Notes under the pieces: model-generated | Seen by the model: the letters and a program-made list of their open reading frames with translations, nothing else | What the model was told of the DNA's origin: nothing | The model's database searches: none | Shown here: positions 27,901 through 36,613 of the stretch, one piece after another | Layout of the letters: the number at the start of each line of letters is the position of its first letter | How positions within the stretch are numbered: the stretch's first letter is position 1 | Assembly: GCF_024807655.1 (NCBI RefSeq) | Contig: NZ_JANUCR010000002.1 | Span: 1-64,000, forward strand | Reading direction: 5' to 3' | DNA from: Methanococcus voltae | GTDB lineage: Archaea; AGJL01; Methanococci; Methanococcales; Methanococcaceae | Length of the DNA stretch: 64,000 bases | Position numbers and translations under genes: made by a program

Positions 27901-28477
27901 AGAAATTGCTGAAGCGGTTTCAAGTTGTGCACCTGCCAAATGGGGTTCAATTAATAAAAGAATAAATATTGCATATAACATTGTTAAAGGACTTAAAAAT
28001 AATATAAAGGATGTTAAAGGCTATAAACGAATATTTGAGTCAAAGATATTGATTAAGATATTCAAGTTAGGCAATAAATTAAACAATAAAAAAATAAACA
28101 TCAAAAGCATCATTAACATCGTTAAAAGAGATTTAGGTATTAAGCTTAAATTTGAAGAGATAAAGAATATATTATCATCAATATACAGTTATAACTCATC
28201 AGAGTTAAAAACAAAGCGAGAAAATGCAACTATTCAAGTATTTGGGATAGATAACCTATTGAATAGTTTTGTAAAGGTATTTAATGATAATATTAAAATA
28301 GATTTAGATAAAGCAATCATCAATAAAGCTAAAGGTGGAATCTCAAAAACTGAGTTGTTGGAATACGTTACTGAAGTTTTAAAATATCCAATAGAGGCTT
28401 ATGAACAGGTCATCAAAAAGTTAAAGATTGTCGGTGATTTGTTCGAACCTCGTAAAGGGTTCTTCATTAGCGAATAA
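24902..28477 (+). CDS. Primase-helicase replication protein
   Basis: 1191 aa. The N-terminal half contains archaeo-eukaryotic primase-type motifs: IDFDID (Asp154, Asp156), TGGGLRFIYYID (from Thr194) and ARVDRLPGTKNRK, which together bind metal and nucleotide. The centre is an SF2-like helicase: AETGRGKT (475-482), DESH at 590-593 and LTATPE soon after. The C-terminal 400 residues are helical and uncharacterised. A primase fused to a helicase is the usual replication initiator of archaeal viruses and plasmids. It is the last gene before the inverted-repeat-rich right end. Confidence 0.8.
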   Translation: MKNYKQYKKTDKKQLINHIGVLLTSIANFRSKIVLGVADGSIKELKKDLTKSAKNMNFFEVRYLVELDKQYQKPNNRNSWAYSEFIEIPDFNSSINIANTAETISNKIYEKEQQIKQRIGARARITTVSIGIAPRQEKKGTSKSSTAWSYIPIDFDIDEWKDKEPTKEEMNQKINNIFNKLPDDYTKPHLIVFTGGGLRFIYYIDRPISRLELPIFSKIAEEIGHGADSAMYDIARVDRLPGTKNRKEKYKSERNCKILYIKNSLVPITPEVFIFKFGIENKEYISTVKESNETTESFELINKLKKANIKIKDFKSLSKKEYKFTKFIQTKLTEKYNKDWIIELFDYLKIGYKSNGKYISIYSIYYNDGNNPDCTIYPNQAHNAVAVDWHNNSLRTNIVAYLWGGFKDKILEFIKLKGISNNLGDYVSAEEYLIELLNKNKEASTIKCNKYLSYDVLQTAINKSIKTKESVILQAETGRGKTYNITNNIDKLTNDYKDKTIVLLFPYRTQVKQTQSNLLNKGIRVPAYYEGSKAKHRTANDTRLIIGTYNQLFNIMDDIKFESIKFEKTSKGTYERVQIRDDDDVILIVDESHNMILQKDLRRDEINKIENYSEKVHASVYLTATPELVNLQNRKIVKAEFNDNKQYFKNTYVVESDIGHLANYNVINFCKYITTAFNRDCKKSLVLVDSKKEIEVIKELLNIYNFNSPIYEITRESVETDEAAQMIIKQERIPDGLILATRVIAEGINIKNGSEKEESVQMNIKDKVDIVAVLKTSSATIMRQFLARVRNGGNTCIIYSQAGHQHNILKYNKMLEIAKEDLSLFNEYLMTEYNGELMNKDMEFKYTNMINQLQVLKWKDGEYIVDESKIASLVNRKLERQIVADSSLLKTYFEATTNSEWKIPHLDIEGTDVSDIIETRKFVKELNQFEVLKVVEIINDNFEAVDTALLYHKYDMFTETEKYLVMKHIKICKRVISYLKLHNEYPELSKLLMGKDASTEEIAEAVSSCAPAKWGSINKRINIAYNIVKGLKNNIKDVKGYKRIFESKILIKIFKLGNKLNNKKINIKSIINIVKRDLGIKLKFEEIKNILSSIYSYNSSELKTKRENATIQVFGIDNLLNSFVKVFNDNIKIDLDKAIINKAKGGISKTELLEYVTEVLKYPIEAYEQVIKKLKIVGDLFEPRKGFFISE

Positions 28478-28792
28478 ATCTTAAAATTCTTTTTTTAAAC
28501 TATATCCATATACTTAAATAAAACGATACATTTTTAACATAAATAATACATTTAACTAATATCTATACGTCAATAGACAAATAGATTTATACATTAAAAT
28601 AAACCAATATTATAAACAATACTAAAAAAGCAAACTATCCAGTACCTACTCAATTTTTTTGAGAATATTATCTAAATGAGTATTCATTTACAACAAAGTC
28701 TCAATTTTATTGAACTGAATTTGTACCTATTTACTTACTGGATTAAATCCAGTCCCATAGGTATGGTACAATACCTAAAAAATTACTCCATA
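28478..28792. other. Inverted-repeat-rich right end, origin or recombination-arm candidate
   Basis: 315 bp without genes. It begins with an oligo-T terminator (about 28487-28496). Further on are several dyads: CTCAA...TTGAG in 28649-28663, ACTGGATT-A-AATCCAGT (28737-28753), TTGTACC (28721-28727) with GGTACAA (28765-28771), and AGGTAT...ATACCT (28759-28776). Such nested symmetry between the replication gene and attR fits an origin or accessory integrase/excisionase sites. Confidence 0.5.
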
Positions 28793-28894
28793 TATAGAAA
28801 AAGGAGCTTGATAACTTAATATCAAACTCCTAAATCAGTTAGTGCAGGGAAAGGGATTTGAACCCTCGAACTCCTACGAGACTGGATCTTAAGT
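28793..28894. repeat. attR: 102-bp direct repeat (right copy)
   Basis: Identical to 2316-2417. It forms the 3' half of the intact tRNA-Leu gene plus its terminator, so insertion restored a working tRNA here. The common 102 bp mark the region within which strand exchange took place. Confidence 0.95.
28798..28831 (-). terminator. Hairpin plus oligo-T terminator of tRNA-Leu
   Basis: Read on the minus strand, 11 bases after the tRNA 3' end, a 12-bp stem with one mismatch (arms 28820-28831 and 28802-28813, six-base loop) is followed by TTTTT. The same hairpin exists in the left repeat at 2325-2354. Confidence 0.75.
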
Positions 28895-28927
28895 CCAGCG
28901 CCTTTGACCAGGCTCGGCGATCCCTGC
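28843..28927 (-). tRNA. tRNA-Leu (anticodon UAA)
   Basis: The minus strand folds as a class II tRNA of 85 nt: acceptor GCAGGGA pairs with TCCCTGC, discriminator A, D-arm GCCGAGCCTGGTC, anticodon stem-loop with loop CTTAAGA (anticodon TAA), a variable arm, and T-arm with GGTTCAAATCC. CCA is not encoded. It is the integration target; the 3' half is supplied by the element. Confidence 0.97.
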
Positions 28928-28974
28928 TCATTACATTTGTACTTTTGTATTCTAATTCTTATTTCCATTTCATT

Positions 28975-29012
28975 AGTTGCAACTATACATATTACCACTT
29001 ACTATATAAACC
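28975..29012 (-). promoter_or_regulatory. Probable tRNA-Leu promoter
   Basis: On the minus strand, GAAAGGTTTATATAGT (complement of about 29000-29016) looks like BRE plus TATA box. A TTGCAA initiator-like element lies about 25 bp downstream (near 28977-28982), giving a precursor leader of roughly 50 nt. It is outside the element, so the tRNA keeps its host promoter. Confidence 0.55.
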
Positions 29013-29205
29013 TTTCGTTGATTATATAATTTAAATATTTATATTTATCGAAAACTTATTTACAGTTATTTTTACTTCGAACAGTTTATATATTTAATTT
29101 CATATAGTATAGTTAAATAATTTATTATTTTATATATTATCTAAGAATATTATTAAATTATCTATATTCTGTATAATTTACATTAAATTAATTTAAGGTG
29201 AACAT

Positions 29206-29964
29206 ATGAAAAGTTCTAATCCAGTTTTCGGAAATCAGGTAATGGAAAGATATAGACAACTTGCAGGTAGTACTTCAAGTATGCCAATAACCGAGCAAAT
29301 GACTATAAATGGTACTATAAACAAAATATTTATATTAACAATCTTTTTAATAGGTTCTGCAATCGTATCTTGGACAATATACTCCTCATCAGCAGGTTTT
29401 GCAAGTTTATTGGGTATCGGCGGTATAATCGTTGGATTTATATTGGCATTAGTTATCTCATTTAAAAATACAACAGCGCCTATTCTTTCACCCGTATATG
29501 CAATATGCGAAGGTTTAGCAATGGGTTTCATTTCAGCAGTATTTGAAACAATGTATCCAGGAATAGCTTTCCAGGCAAGTTTTGGTACTTTTGGGGTATT
29601 ATTAACAATGATATTCGTCTATAAATTTAGGATTATAAAAGTGACTGAAAAATTTAAAACAGGTTTATTGATAGCAACAGGCGGTATTGCGTTATTGTAC
29701 TTATTAACGTTTATATTAAGCTTCTTTGGAATATATGCACCGTTTATTTACGAAGGCGGATTAATTGGCATAGGATTTAGCGTACTTGTAATCGGTATAG
29801 CTTCATTAAACTTATTATTGGATTTTGATTTCATTGAAAAAGGTGCAGGATACGGACTTCCAAAATATATGGAATGGTATGGAGCATTTGGAATATTAGT
29901 AACTGTAGTATGGGTATATTTAGAAATATTGAGATTATTGGCAAAATTAAGACAAAATGAATAA
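29206..29964 (+). CDS. Bax inhibitor-1 (BaxI_1/YccA)-like membrane protein
   Basis: 252 aa with about seven hydrophobic helices. The pattern, with N-terminal SSNPVFGNQVMERY, a middle ILSPVYAICEGLAMGFIS and a final EWYGAFGILVTVVWVYLEIL, matches the BaxI_1 (YccA-like) family. Members are polytopic membrane proteins whose role is poorly known; relatives conduct calcium or regulate membrane proteases. ATG 29206 follows GGTGAA. Ordinary host gene to the right of the tRNA. Confidence 0.8.
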   Translation: MKSSNPVFGNQVMERYRQLAGSTSSMPITEQMTINGTINKIFILTIFLIGSAIVSWTIYSSSAGFASLLGIGGIIVGFILALVISFKNTTAPILSPVYAICEGLAMGFISAVFETMYPGIAFQASFGTFGVLLTMIFVYKFRIIKVTEKFKTGLLIATGGIALLYLLTFILSFFGIYAPFIYEGGLIGIGFSVLVIGIASLNLLLDFDFIEKGAGYGLPKYMEWYGAFGILVTVVWVYLEILRLLAKLRQNE

Positions 29965-30146
29965 TATTAAAAATTAAAAATAAATTATTATATAATACTC
30001 TATCAAATAATATGGCAAATAATATAGCTAAAGTATTCTTCATTTTTTAACTTTTTTAAAAATAAAAATAAAAATAAAATTAATATTTAATATATTAATA
30101 AAAAAATGATTAAAATAGAATTAATTTTATACGTGATGTTAATTAC

Positions 30147-31463
30147 TTATTCGCCAACATTTCTTAAATCTTTTATTCTTTTAGCTTTTCCTTCAAATCT
30201 CTCAAGTGTTTTAGGATTTACGAGGTTTACTTTAATACCTAATCCTAATACGGTTTTAAGCTTATGTTCTATGGATTTGCTAAGTTTTTCTAAACAACCG
30301 TAGCTTTCAAGGAGATTACTATCTAAAAGTTCTACATTAATTGCAATTTGGTCGAGATGACCTTTTGTAGTTACTACAATTTCATAATGTGGACCTATTT
30401 CTTTAACGTCAGACAAAACGGTTTCAATTTGTGATGGGAATACGTTTACGCCCCTAATTACCATCATATCGTCAGTTCTTCCTTTAATTTTAGACATTCT
30501 AACACTTTTCCTTCCGCACTCGCAAGGTGTATGTGTTAAACTTGTAATATCTTTGGTTCTATACCTTAATACTGGAAGAGCTTCTTTTGATAAGCTTGTT
30601 ATAACTAATTCTCCTGTTTCTTCCTCGGGTAAAACTTCGCCAGTTTCGGGGTTTATAATTTCAGGTATGAAATGGTCTTCTGCAATATGCATACCACATT
30701 GATAGATACATTCTCCTGCAACACCCGGACCTATTAACTCACTCATTCCGTAGTTTTCAGTAGCCAATAATCCCCATCTTTTTTCTATTTCTTTTCTTGC
30801 ATCTTCAGAACAACCTTCTCCACCAAATAGACCATATTTAATATTTAAATCTTTTTTAGGGTCGATTCCCATTTCTTCGGCAACTTCTGCCATATGTAAT
30901 GCATATGATGGAGTACTTACTAATACGGTTGTACCGAAGTCCTTCATAATCATAATCTGTTTTTTCGTGTTTCCGCTTGACATGGGTATTACAGAAGCTC
31001 CTACTCTTTCCATACCATAGTGTAATCCAAATCCACCTGTAAATAATCCATATCCAAATGCAATTTGAACAGTATCTTCATCGCAAACGCCAGCTTGTGT
31101 AATTACTCTTGCAACTAAATCGGTCCACGTATTCATATCTTTTCTTGTATAGCCTACAACCGTAGGTTTCCCAGTAGTTCCAGAAGATGCGTGAATTCTA
31201 ACAATCTCTTTTTTAGGTACTGCAAACATTTTAAAAGGATAATTTTGCCTGAAATCATCTTTTTCAGTAAATGGAATCTTCTTTAAATCGTCCAATGTTT
31301 GTATATCTTCAGGTTTAAGTCCAATTTTGTCAAATTTTTCCTTATAAAGTGGAACATTTTCATAAGCTCTTTTTATAGTTTCTTTTAATTTTGAGATTTG
31401 TATTTTTTCAATCTCTTTTCTATCCAATTTTTCCACTTCGTCCCATATTTTAATTTCAGACAT
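30147..31463 (-). CDS. paaK: Phenylacetate-CoA ligase family (PaaK-like)
   Basis: 438 aa from ATG 31463 behind GAGGAG. The AMP-binding motif HASSGTTGKPTVVGYT, the YGLFGGEGCS block, ENYGMSELIGPG and RTDDMMVIRGVNVFPSQIE mark the PaaK branch of adenylate-forming enzymes. The reaction is aryl acid + CoA + ATP to aryl-CoA + AMP + PPi. In methanococci aryl acids can be scavenged for aromatic amino acid synthesis, which gives a plausible role. The next upstream gene, 154 bp away, is a sodium:solute symporter on the same strand, so uptake and activation may be coupled. Exact substrate unknown. Confidence 0.85.
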   Translation of the reverse strand: MSEIKIWDEVEKLDRKEIEKIQISKLKETIKRAYENVPLYKEKFDKIGLKPEDIQTLDDLKKIPFTEKDDFRQNYPFKMFAVPKKEIVRIHASSGTTGKPTVVGYTRKDMNTWTDLVARVITQAGVCDEDTVQIAFGYGLFTGGFGLHYGMERVGASVIPMSSGNTKKQIMIMKDFGTTVLVSTPSYALHMAEVAEEMGIDPKKDLNIKYGLFGGEGCSEDARKEIEKRWGLLATENYGMSELIGPGVAGECIYQCGMHIAEDHFIPEIINPETGEVLPEEETGELVITSLSKEALPVLRYRTKDITSLTHTPCECGRKSVRMSKIKGRTDDMMVIRGVNVFPSQIETVLSDVKEIGPHYEIVVTTKGHLDQIAINVELLDSNLLESYGCLEKLSKSIEHKLKTVLGLGIKVNLVNPKTLERFEGKAKRIKDLRNVGE

Positions 31464-31616
31464 CTAATCTCCTCAATTATGCTAAATTAGGTTATTGTAT
31501 TATTAATTTACTATTAATTTACTATTATTTTACTATTATTTTACTATTAATTTACAATTATTATTTTATTTTTTATTTTTTAGTATTTTCTTTTTTCGGT
31601 ATTTAATTATTTCTTC

Positions 31617-33188
31617 TTAATCTTTATTTTCTATTTTTTTATATCTTATATTTATCTTTTCAGGTATTTCGTGATTTTCAGAATTTTCTTCTTCTGCCGT
31701 ATTATTTTCTATATTTTCTGAAATAAACCCTGTATCGTATATATAATCCAAATATCTTTTATCCATCTTTTTAGTGAACAAACTAACGAAGTAAACTACA
31801 AATATTGGTAATACGATTGATATAGCACTTAATGTAGGTATTAATGAACTATCCAATCCTACAACTGCAGAACCTCCTAACATAACAACCAATGCTGTGA
31901 TAATACCTGCCCAAACACCTTTAATGGTTGTACCTCTCCAGTATAGTCCAAGTGCGTAAGGTCCAAGTAAACAACCTGAAACTAAACCCCAAGACAATGC
32001 AGCTAATGAAATAATCGGTGTAGGGAAGATTGCTAATAAGAATGATAGCACTACAAATACTAAACAGATTATTCTCATATTTTTCATTAATTCATTGCCT
32101 GTAATATTTGGTTTTACTTCTTTTAGGAAATCTACGACTACAGCGGAGCTTGAAGCAAGAACTAAAGATGCTAACGTTGACATTGATGCTGAAAGTACCA
32201 GTACTAAAATTATCGCAGCTACCCAGTCAGGTAATGCAGTATCTACCATTGTAGGAATTATCATATCGAAATTTGGTAATCCCATATACGAAGGGGGTGA
32301 ATCGGGGAAAAATAACCTACCTAAAACACCCATAAAGTACGCTCCAAAGCTAATTACTAATGCAAATATTGTAGATACCCATTTAGCACTTATTACAGAT
32401 TTTTCATCTTTAATCGTGTAAAATTTATGTATCATTTGAGGTAAACCCCAAGTTCCCAAACTTGTAAGAATTACCAATGATATCAATGGAATGAATCCAG
32501 GGGGTCCAATTGGGTCTACTAATTGCGTATTTATCGAGTATAACGCAGGAATTATGTTATCTATTCCACCAACAGTTGGCGTACCCACTACAAAGAATAA
32601 CATTAATGCTACTCCGATTAACATAATAATACCTTGTATAAAATCCGCCAAAGTAGCGGCAACAAAGCCACCAAAGTACAAGTATAGTCCCGTAAGTGTG
32701 GTCATCAATAATAAAGCGTAAATCGTAGGAATACCGAAAATTTGTTCAAACAAATATCCTAAACCTTTATACACTGAAGCAGAATATGGAACCAAAAATA
32801 AAAATATAATAAACGATGTAACAGCTTTTAATTTTTTGTTATTGTATCTAATTTCTAAGAATTCCGGCATAGTTGATATATTGAGCCTTTGAGTCATTTC
32901 TCTTGTTTTTCTTCCCAAAATTCCCCAAGCTAAATAGCAACCTAATAACGAATTACCCAATACTATCCATAGGGCAGACATACCGAAGCCCCAACCAATT
33001 TTTCCAGCGTATCCAATAAATAGAACCGCAGAAAAATATGCAGTACCGTATGAAAATGCAGACATCCACGGATTAACGGAACGACCACCAAGGAAAAAGT
33101 CCGAAAAACCTTTTATTTTATTTTTGCTAATGTATGCAATAAATCCAATCATTGCAATGTATAATAAAATTGCTAATATATATAACAT
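31617..33188 (-). CDS. Sodium:solute symporter (SSS family)
   Basis: 523 aa with about 13 hydrophobic helices. FFLGGRSVNPWMSAFSYGTA near the N-terminus is the conserved SSS/LeuT-fold beginning, and the GDEF-like turn is replaced by lineage-specific residues. The last 50 residues are a charged Glu/Asn tail. The family imports small organic solutes with sodium. Its neighbour is the PaaK-like ligase on the same strand, so an aryl acid substrate is possible. Start ATG 33188 follows AGAGAG. Substrate not deducible from sequence. Confidence 0.85.
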   Translation of the reverse strand: MLYILAILLYIAMIGFIAYISKNKIKGFSDFFLGGRSVNPWMSAFSYGTAYFSAVLFIGYAGKIGWGFGMSALWIVLGNSLLGCYLAWGILGRKTREMTQRLNISTMPEFLEIRYNNKKLKAVTSFIIFLFLVPYSASVYKGLGYLFEQIFGIPTIYALLLMTTLTGLYLYFGGFVAATLADFIQGIIMLIGVALMLFFVVGTPTVGGIDNIIPALYSINTQLVDPIGPPGFIPLISLVILTSLGTWGLPQMIHKFYTIKDEKSVISAKWVSTIFALVISFGAYFMGVLGRLFFPDSPPSYMGLPNFDMIIPTMVDTALPDWVAAIILVLVLSASMSTLASLVLASSSAVVVDFLKEVKPNITGNELMKNMRIICLVFVVLSFLLAIFPTPIISLAALSWGLVSGCLLGPYALGLYWRGTTIKGVWAGIITALVVMLGGSAVVGLDSSLIPTLSAISIVLPIFVVYFVSLFTKKMDKRYLDYIYDTGFISENIENNTAEEENSENHEIPEKINIRYKKIENKD

Positions 33189-33694
33189 AATATCTCTCTT
33201 TAATTTTAGTAAATTATGATTAATCTTGTTATTTTTGAGTATATAATTTAAATTAGATTTTTGATTAAATAGGACTGATTAAATTGATTTTAAGACTTAT
33301 TTTAATCGCAATAAAAATATTGTTTAATAATATAATCTTATACTATATGAGAATAGCGTACTTAATTTTTCGCAATTTTTAATCGAGTATATTACCCAAT
33401 AGTTTCAAATAAAATAATTAATGTAATATAAAATCATAAGTTTAAATATTTATTAATTTCTATACATTGTATTGTACTCAATATATAACTAATGTACTTA
33501 AAATAATTAAATACGTAAACTACGTAAATATTTAAGATGTGTAAAATATACCATATATAAATTTTTAAAAATATTTTAACTATATTTAAAAAATGTTTAA
33601 AAAAGATTTATATTTCATATTATTATTATTATTATTATTATTATTTTAATTTTAATTTTATGATTATTCAGAATTACATTCTTCGATATCTAAT
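33189..33694. other. AT-rich intergenic region with ATT triplet repeat
   Basis: About 505 bp between the symporter (minus) and the ComB stop. It contains nine ATT units (33619-33645). Several TATA-like stretches are present but no supportable ORF or RNA was seen. The symporter promoter should lie near 33200-33260. Confidence 0.5.
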
Positions 33695-34627
33695 TTATAC
33701 TTTGTATATATAACTTTCTTTTTTATTATATTTGCCCACATTATTGCATATATTTTCTTGAACAGAGTATAATACATCGTAAGAATATCCTCTATCTCTT
33801 AAACCTTGCCCTGATTTTGAATTTAAGATGGTATTTTTCCAATCAAATTTTATAGTACTTCTTAACGGTATTAATTGTTCTAACTGGTTGGTAATATTAT
33901 GTCCTGGAATTTTTAAAATATTTTCTACAATAATTGCAGCACCGATGTAGTCTTCAATTGCGAAATCACCACATCGATGTGAAGGTATTAATACAATATC
34001 TTTGTCTTTTTCAACTGCGGTGTTATATACTTCTTTTGCAACTGCTTCAGCAGTGTTTATTGAACCAACATATATGTCGTCGGATATTATACTGTTTAAT
34101 ACTCTAGTACCATTTGTAGTTGTAAGTACTAAATTACCGCCGTTTTTTGTAAAATCGATAATTTTATTTTTATCTTTTAATATTTCTATTGGTGAATTCC
34201 CATAATCAAATTCATCAATTTTTATGCCATTACGTTCTCCCATTTTAATAGAATTTGGGAAATTCATAGTTTTTTCGATACTATTTGTTATATATACTTT
34301 ATCGTATAATTCTAATAATGTAGATATTGTTGTAGATGCTCTTAGTACGTCAATTACAATTGCACAATAGTTTGAATAATCTATCCTATCCTCACCTTTG
34401 AGGGGGGCATATTGTGAAACATGGTCTAATTTAGATAAGTCTTTAGAGTTAGTTAAATATACTAAATCATTAGGATTATTAACTGAAAGATTATTTTTAG
34501 ATGATTCTGAATTAGAATTATAAGAATCTTCTATACAACAATCATCTGATTTAATATTTTTATGGTTTTCATAACCATATGCGTTATGGTCATAAAAATT
34601 ATGGTCAATATATATATTTACACTCAT
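33695..34627 (-). CDS. comB: 2-phosphosulfolactate phosphatase (ComB)
   Basis: 310 aa from ATG 34627, with GGTGAT just upstream; an earlier Met at 34675 would run into the divergent gene. Core motifs VIDVLRASTTIST, LTTTNGTRVL and LIPSHRCGDFAIEDYIGA identify ComB, which removes phosphate from 2-phosphosulfolactate in coenzyme M synthesis. An Asn/Ser/Asp-rich segment (about 10-70) lies between the N-terminal strand and the core. It makes the protein longer than the usual 230-240 residues. The insert looks disordered. Confidence 0.88.
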   Translation of the reverse strand: MSVNIYIDHNFYDHNAYGYENHKNIKSDDCCIEDSYNSNSESSKNNLSVNNPNDLVYLTNSKDLSKLDHVSQYAPLKGEDRIDYSNYCAIVIDVLRASTTISTLLELYDKVYITNSIEKTMNFPNSIKMGERNGIKIDEFDYGNSPIEILKDKNKIIDFTKNGGNLVLTTTNGTRVLNSIISDDIYVGSINTAEAVAKEVYNTAVEKDKDIVLIPSHRCGDFAIEDYIGAAIIVENILKIPGHNITNQLEQLIPLRSTIKFDWKNTILNSKSGQGLRDRGYSYDVLYSVQENICNNVGKYNKKESYIYKV

Positions 34628-34644
34628 AGAATCACCGTGATAAC

Positions 34645-35301
34645 ATGGATATATTAGGATTTGGAATTCAATCATTAGGAATTGTAGCTTTATTAATATT
34701 ATGTGTCATTTGTACTATACTTACTTTGGCAATTTTTTTAGGTTATGTATTGATGAAAAGAGGAATTATATTATTACCTCGTGTTTCATTATATATACTA
34801 AATAATTACTACCCCATACTTTTAAAATTTTTCCTATGGATTGGTACAGAATACAGTTTTTACAACGTGGCAATAGATTTTTACAATAAATATTATTATA
34901 AAAAGTTCTTAGAATCCAAAAGGAAAGTTTTAATATTACCACACTGTTTAAGGGATTTAGAATGTCCTGCTAAGCTTGGAAAAGATGGTATTAAGTGCAT
35001 ACATTGTAAAAAATGCCCATTAGGCGACCTTATTAAAGCAGGTGAGGAATGTGGATATATGGCAACGTTTATCGTACCCGGCTCTACATTTATGAAACGT
35101 TTACTTAGGGAATGTAAACCCGACGGCATATTTGCAGTAGCTTGTCATGTGGATTTATTTATGGGTATGAATGGAGTATCTAAATTAGGAATACCTGTTC
35201 AAGGTGTTTTGCTACTTAAAGATGGCTGTGTATGTACTATAGTAGATAAAGAAGAAGTAATAAGACGATTAAAAGAAACTTGTGCCGAAAGTAAACATTA
35301 A
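34645..35301 (+). CDS. DUF116 family membrane-attached Cys-rich protein
   Basis: 218 aa from ATG 34645 (GTGATAAC upstream). An N-terminal hydrophobic helix (about 10-33) and a second hydrophobic patch are followed by the DUF116 core: LPHCLRDLECPAKLGKDGIK, CIHCKKCPLGDL, FAVACHVDLFMG and LLKDGCVCT. The many cysteines suggest a metal cluster or zinc. Function unknown. It is divergent from comB with only 17 bp between start codons. Confidence 0.85.
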   Translation: MDILGFGIQSLGIVALLILCVICTILTLAIFLGYVLMKRGIILLPRVSLYILNNYYPILLKFFLWIGTEYSFYNVAIDFYNKYYYKKFLESKRKVLILPHCLRDLECPAKLGKDGIKCIHCKKCPLGDLIKAGEECGYMATFIVPGSTFMKRLLRECKPDGIFAVACHVDLFMGMNGVSKLGIPVQGVLLLKDGCVCTIVDKEEVIRRLKETCAESKH

Positions 35302-35581
35302 TACGTACAAAATTTAAATTGGATAAAATATAATTAAATTAAAAATACGAATATGATTATATAATTTATAATTTAGTAATTTAATAATTTAATAATTTTT
35401 ATATTTGTTCAAATCAATGATTATAAATAGTTTAAACATAAATAACTTATAGAATTTACAATAAATATTAACTAATTAATCGATAATTATTTAAACATTA
35501 TAATAAACATTATAAAATTATATATTTTATATGGAATTATATATCCTAATAATCATAGTTATGACACTATAAGGTGATAAT

Positions 35582-36613
35582 TTGGTATTCTCCAAAATAA
35601 AAAATTCTTTAAAAGGAATTACTTCAAAAAAAATAGAAAGTGATGACGGAACAACAAAATACATCATGTTTGGTGGAAAAGGTGGAGTTGGTAAAACTAC
35701 AATGAGTGCAGCAACAGGTATTTACTGTGCTGAACAAGGTTTAAAAACTGTTATTGTATCAACAGACCCTGCACACTCTTTAAAAGACAGTTTCGAGCAA
35801 GAATTTGGTCACGAACCAACAAAAGTAAATGGATTCGACAATTTATATGTTGTAGAAATTGACCCTGAAGCAGCAATGGACCAATATAAAGAAAAGTTAA
35901 AATCACAAATGGACGAAAACCCAATGATGGGCGGAATGTTAGAAGAACAATTGGAAATGGCTTCATTAGCTCCAGGTACTGATGAAAGTGCAGCATTTGA
36001 TGTATTTTTAAAATATATGGATGGAAACGAGTTTGATGTAGTTGTATTTGATACAGCTCCAACTGGACACACTTTAAGATTCTTAGGTTTACCTGAAATC
36101 ATGGATAAATATATGACAAAAATGATTAAGTTTAAGAAGCAAATGGGCGGCATGATGAAAATGATGAAAAAATTCATGCCTTTCGGTGGCGACAATGAAG
36201 AAGTTGACTACGATAAAGCTTTAGAAGAAATGGAAGTAATGAAAGCAAAAATCACAAAAGCAAGGAAAATTATGGCAGACCCTGAAAGAACTTCATTCAG
36301 ATTAGTTGTAATTCCTGAAGAAATGAGTATTTTAGAAAGTGAAAGAGCAATGAAATCACTCGACAAGTTCAAAATACCTGTTGACGCAGTTGTTGTAAAC
36401 CAGGTAATCCCTGCTGACGTTGAATGTGCTTTCTGTAAAGCAAGAAGAGGTTTACAAGAAACCAGATTGTCAATGATTGAAGATAAATTCGGTAGCAAGG
36501 TTATTGCACAATTAGAATTATTGAAAACTGAAGCAAAAGGTGTTGAAACTTTAAAAGAAATTTCACACAAGATATACGGCGAAGAAGCTGAAACAGAAGA
36601 AGTTAAAGCATAA
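35582..36613 (+). CDS. ArsA/Get3-like anion-transporting ATPase
   Basis: 343 aa from TTG 35582, three bases after GGTGAT (35573-35578). A deviant Walker [11 protein letters not shown] starts at Gly31, switch I is [10 protein letters not shown], switch II is [13 protein letters not shown], and a CxxC pair sits at Cys282/Cys285. The Met/Lys-rich segment ([12 protein letters not shown], about 182-200) fits a tail-anchor binding groove as in Get3/TRC40. Likely it delivers tail-anchored membrane proteins; arsenite export is less likely without an ArsB neighbour. Confidence 0.88.
   Translation: MVFSKIKNSLKGITSKKIESDDGTTKYIMFGGKGGVGKTTMSAATGIYCAEQGLKTVIVSTDPAHSLKDSFEQEFGHEPTKVNGFDNLYVVEIDPEAAMDQYKEKLKSQMDENPMMGGMLEEQLEMASLAPGTDESAAFDVFLKYMDGNEFDVVVFDTAPTGHTLRFLGLPEIMDKYMTKMIKFKKQMGGMMKMMKKFMPFGGDNEEVDYDKALEEMEVMKAKITKARKIMADPERTSFRLVVIPEEMSILESERAMKSLDKFKIPVDAVVVNQVIPADVECAFCKARRGLQETRLSMIEDKFGSKVIAQLELLKTEAKGVETLKEISHKIYGEEAETEEVKA

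Larger units (their letters stand above)
2316..28894. mobile_element. Integrated provirus-like element in tRNA-Leu(UAA), about 26.5 kb
   Basis: The two 102-bp repeats bound a region holding a complete tyrosine integrase, a primase-helicase, a HerA-like ATPase, a cassette of secreted or membrane proteins, a winged-helix regulator and several nuclease or toxin-like genes. The unit that would circularise (one repeat plus interior) is 26,477 bp by coordinate difference. Plus-strand structural and replication modules flank a mostly minus-strand cargo block. The organisation resembles archaeal spindle-shaped or membrane-vesicle proviruses, including the VLP type known from Methanococcus voltae A3. 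That relation is inferred from layout, not from an alignment. The integrase, attachment sites and main modules look intact, so the element may still be mobile. Confidence 0.9.

Noticed and set aside
33619-33645. ATT triplet tract considered as a CRISPR-like or origin repeat
   Set aside because: A simple nine-unit microsatellite without spacers or dyads. No CRISPR array was seen anywhere in the window.
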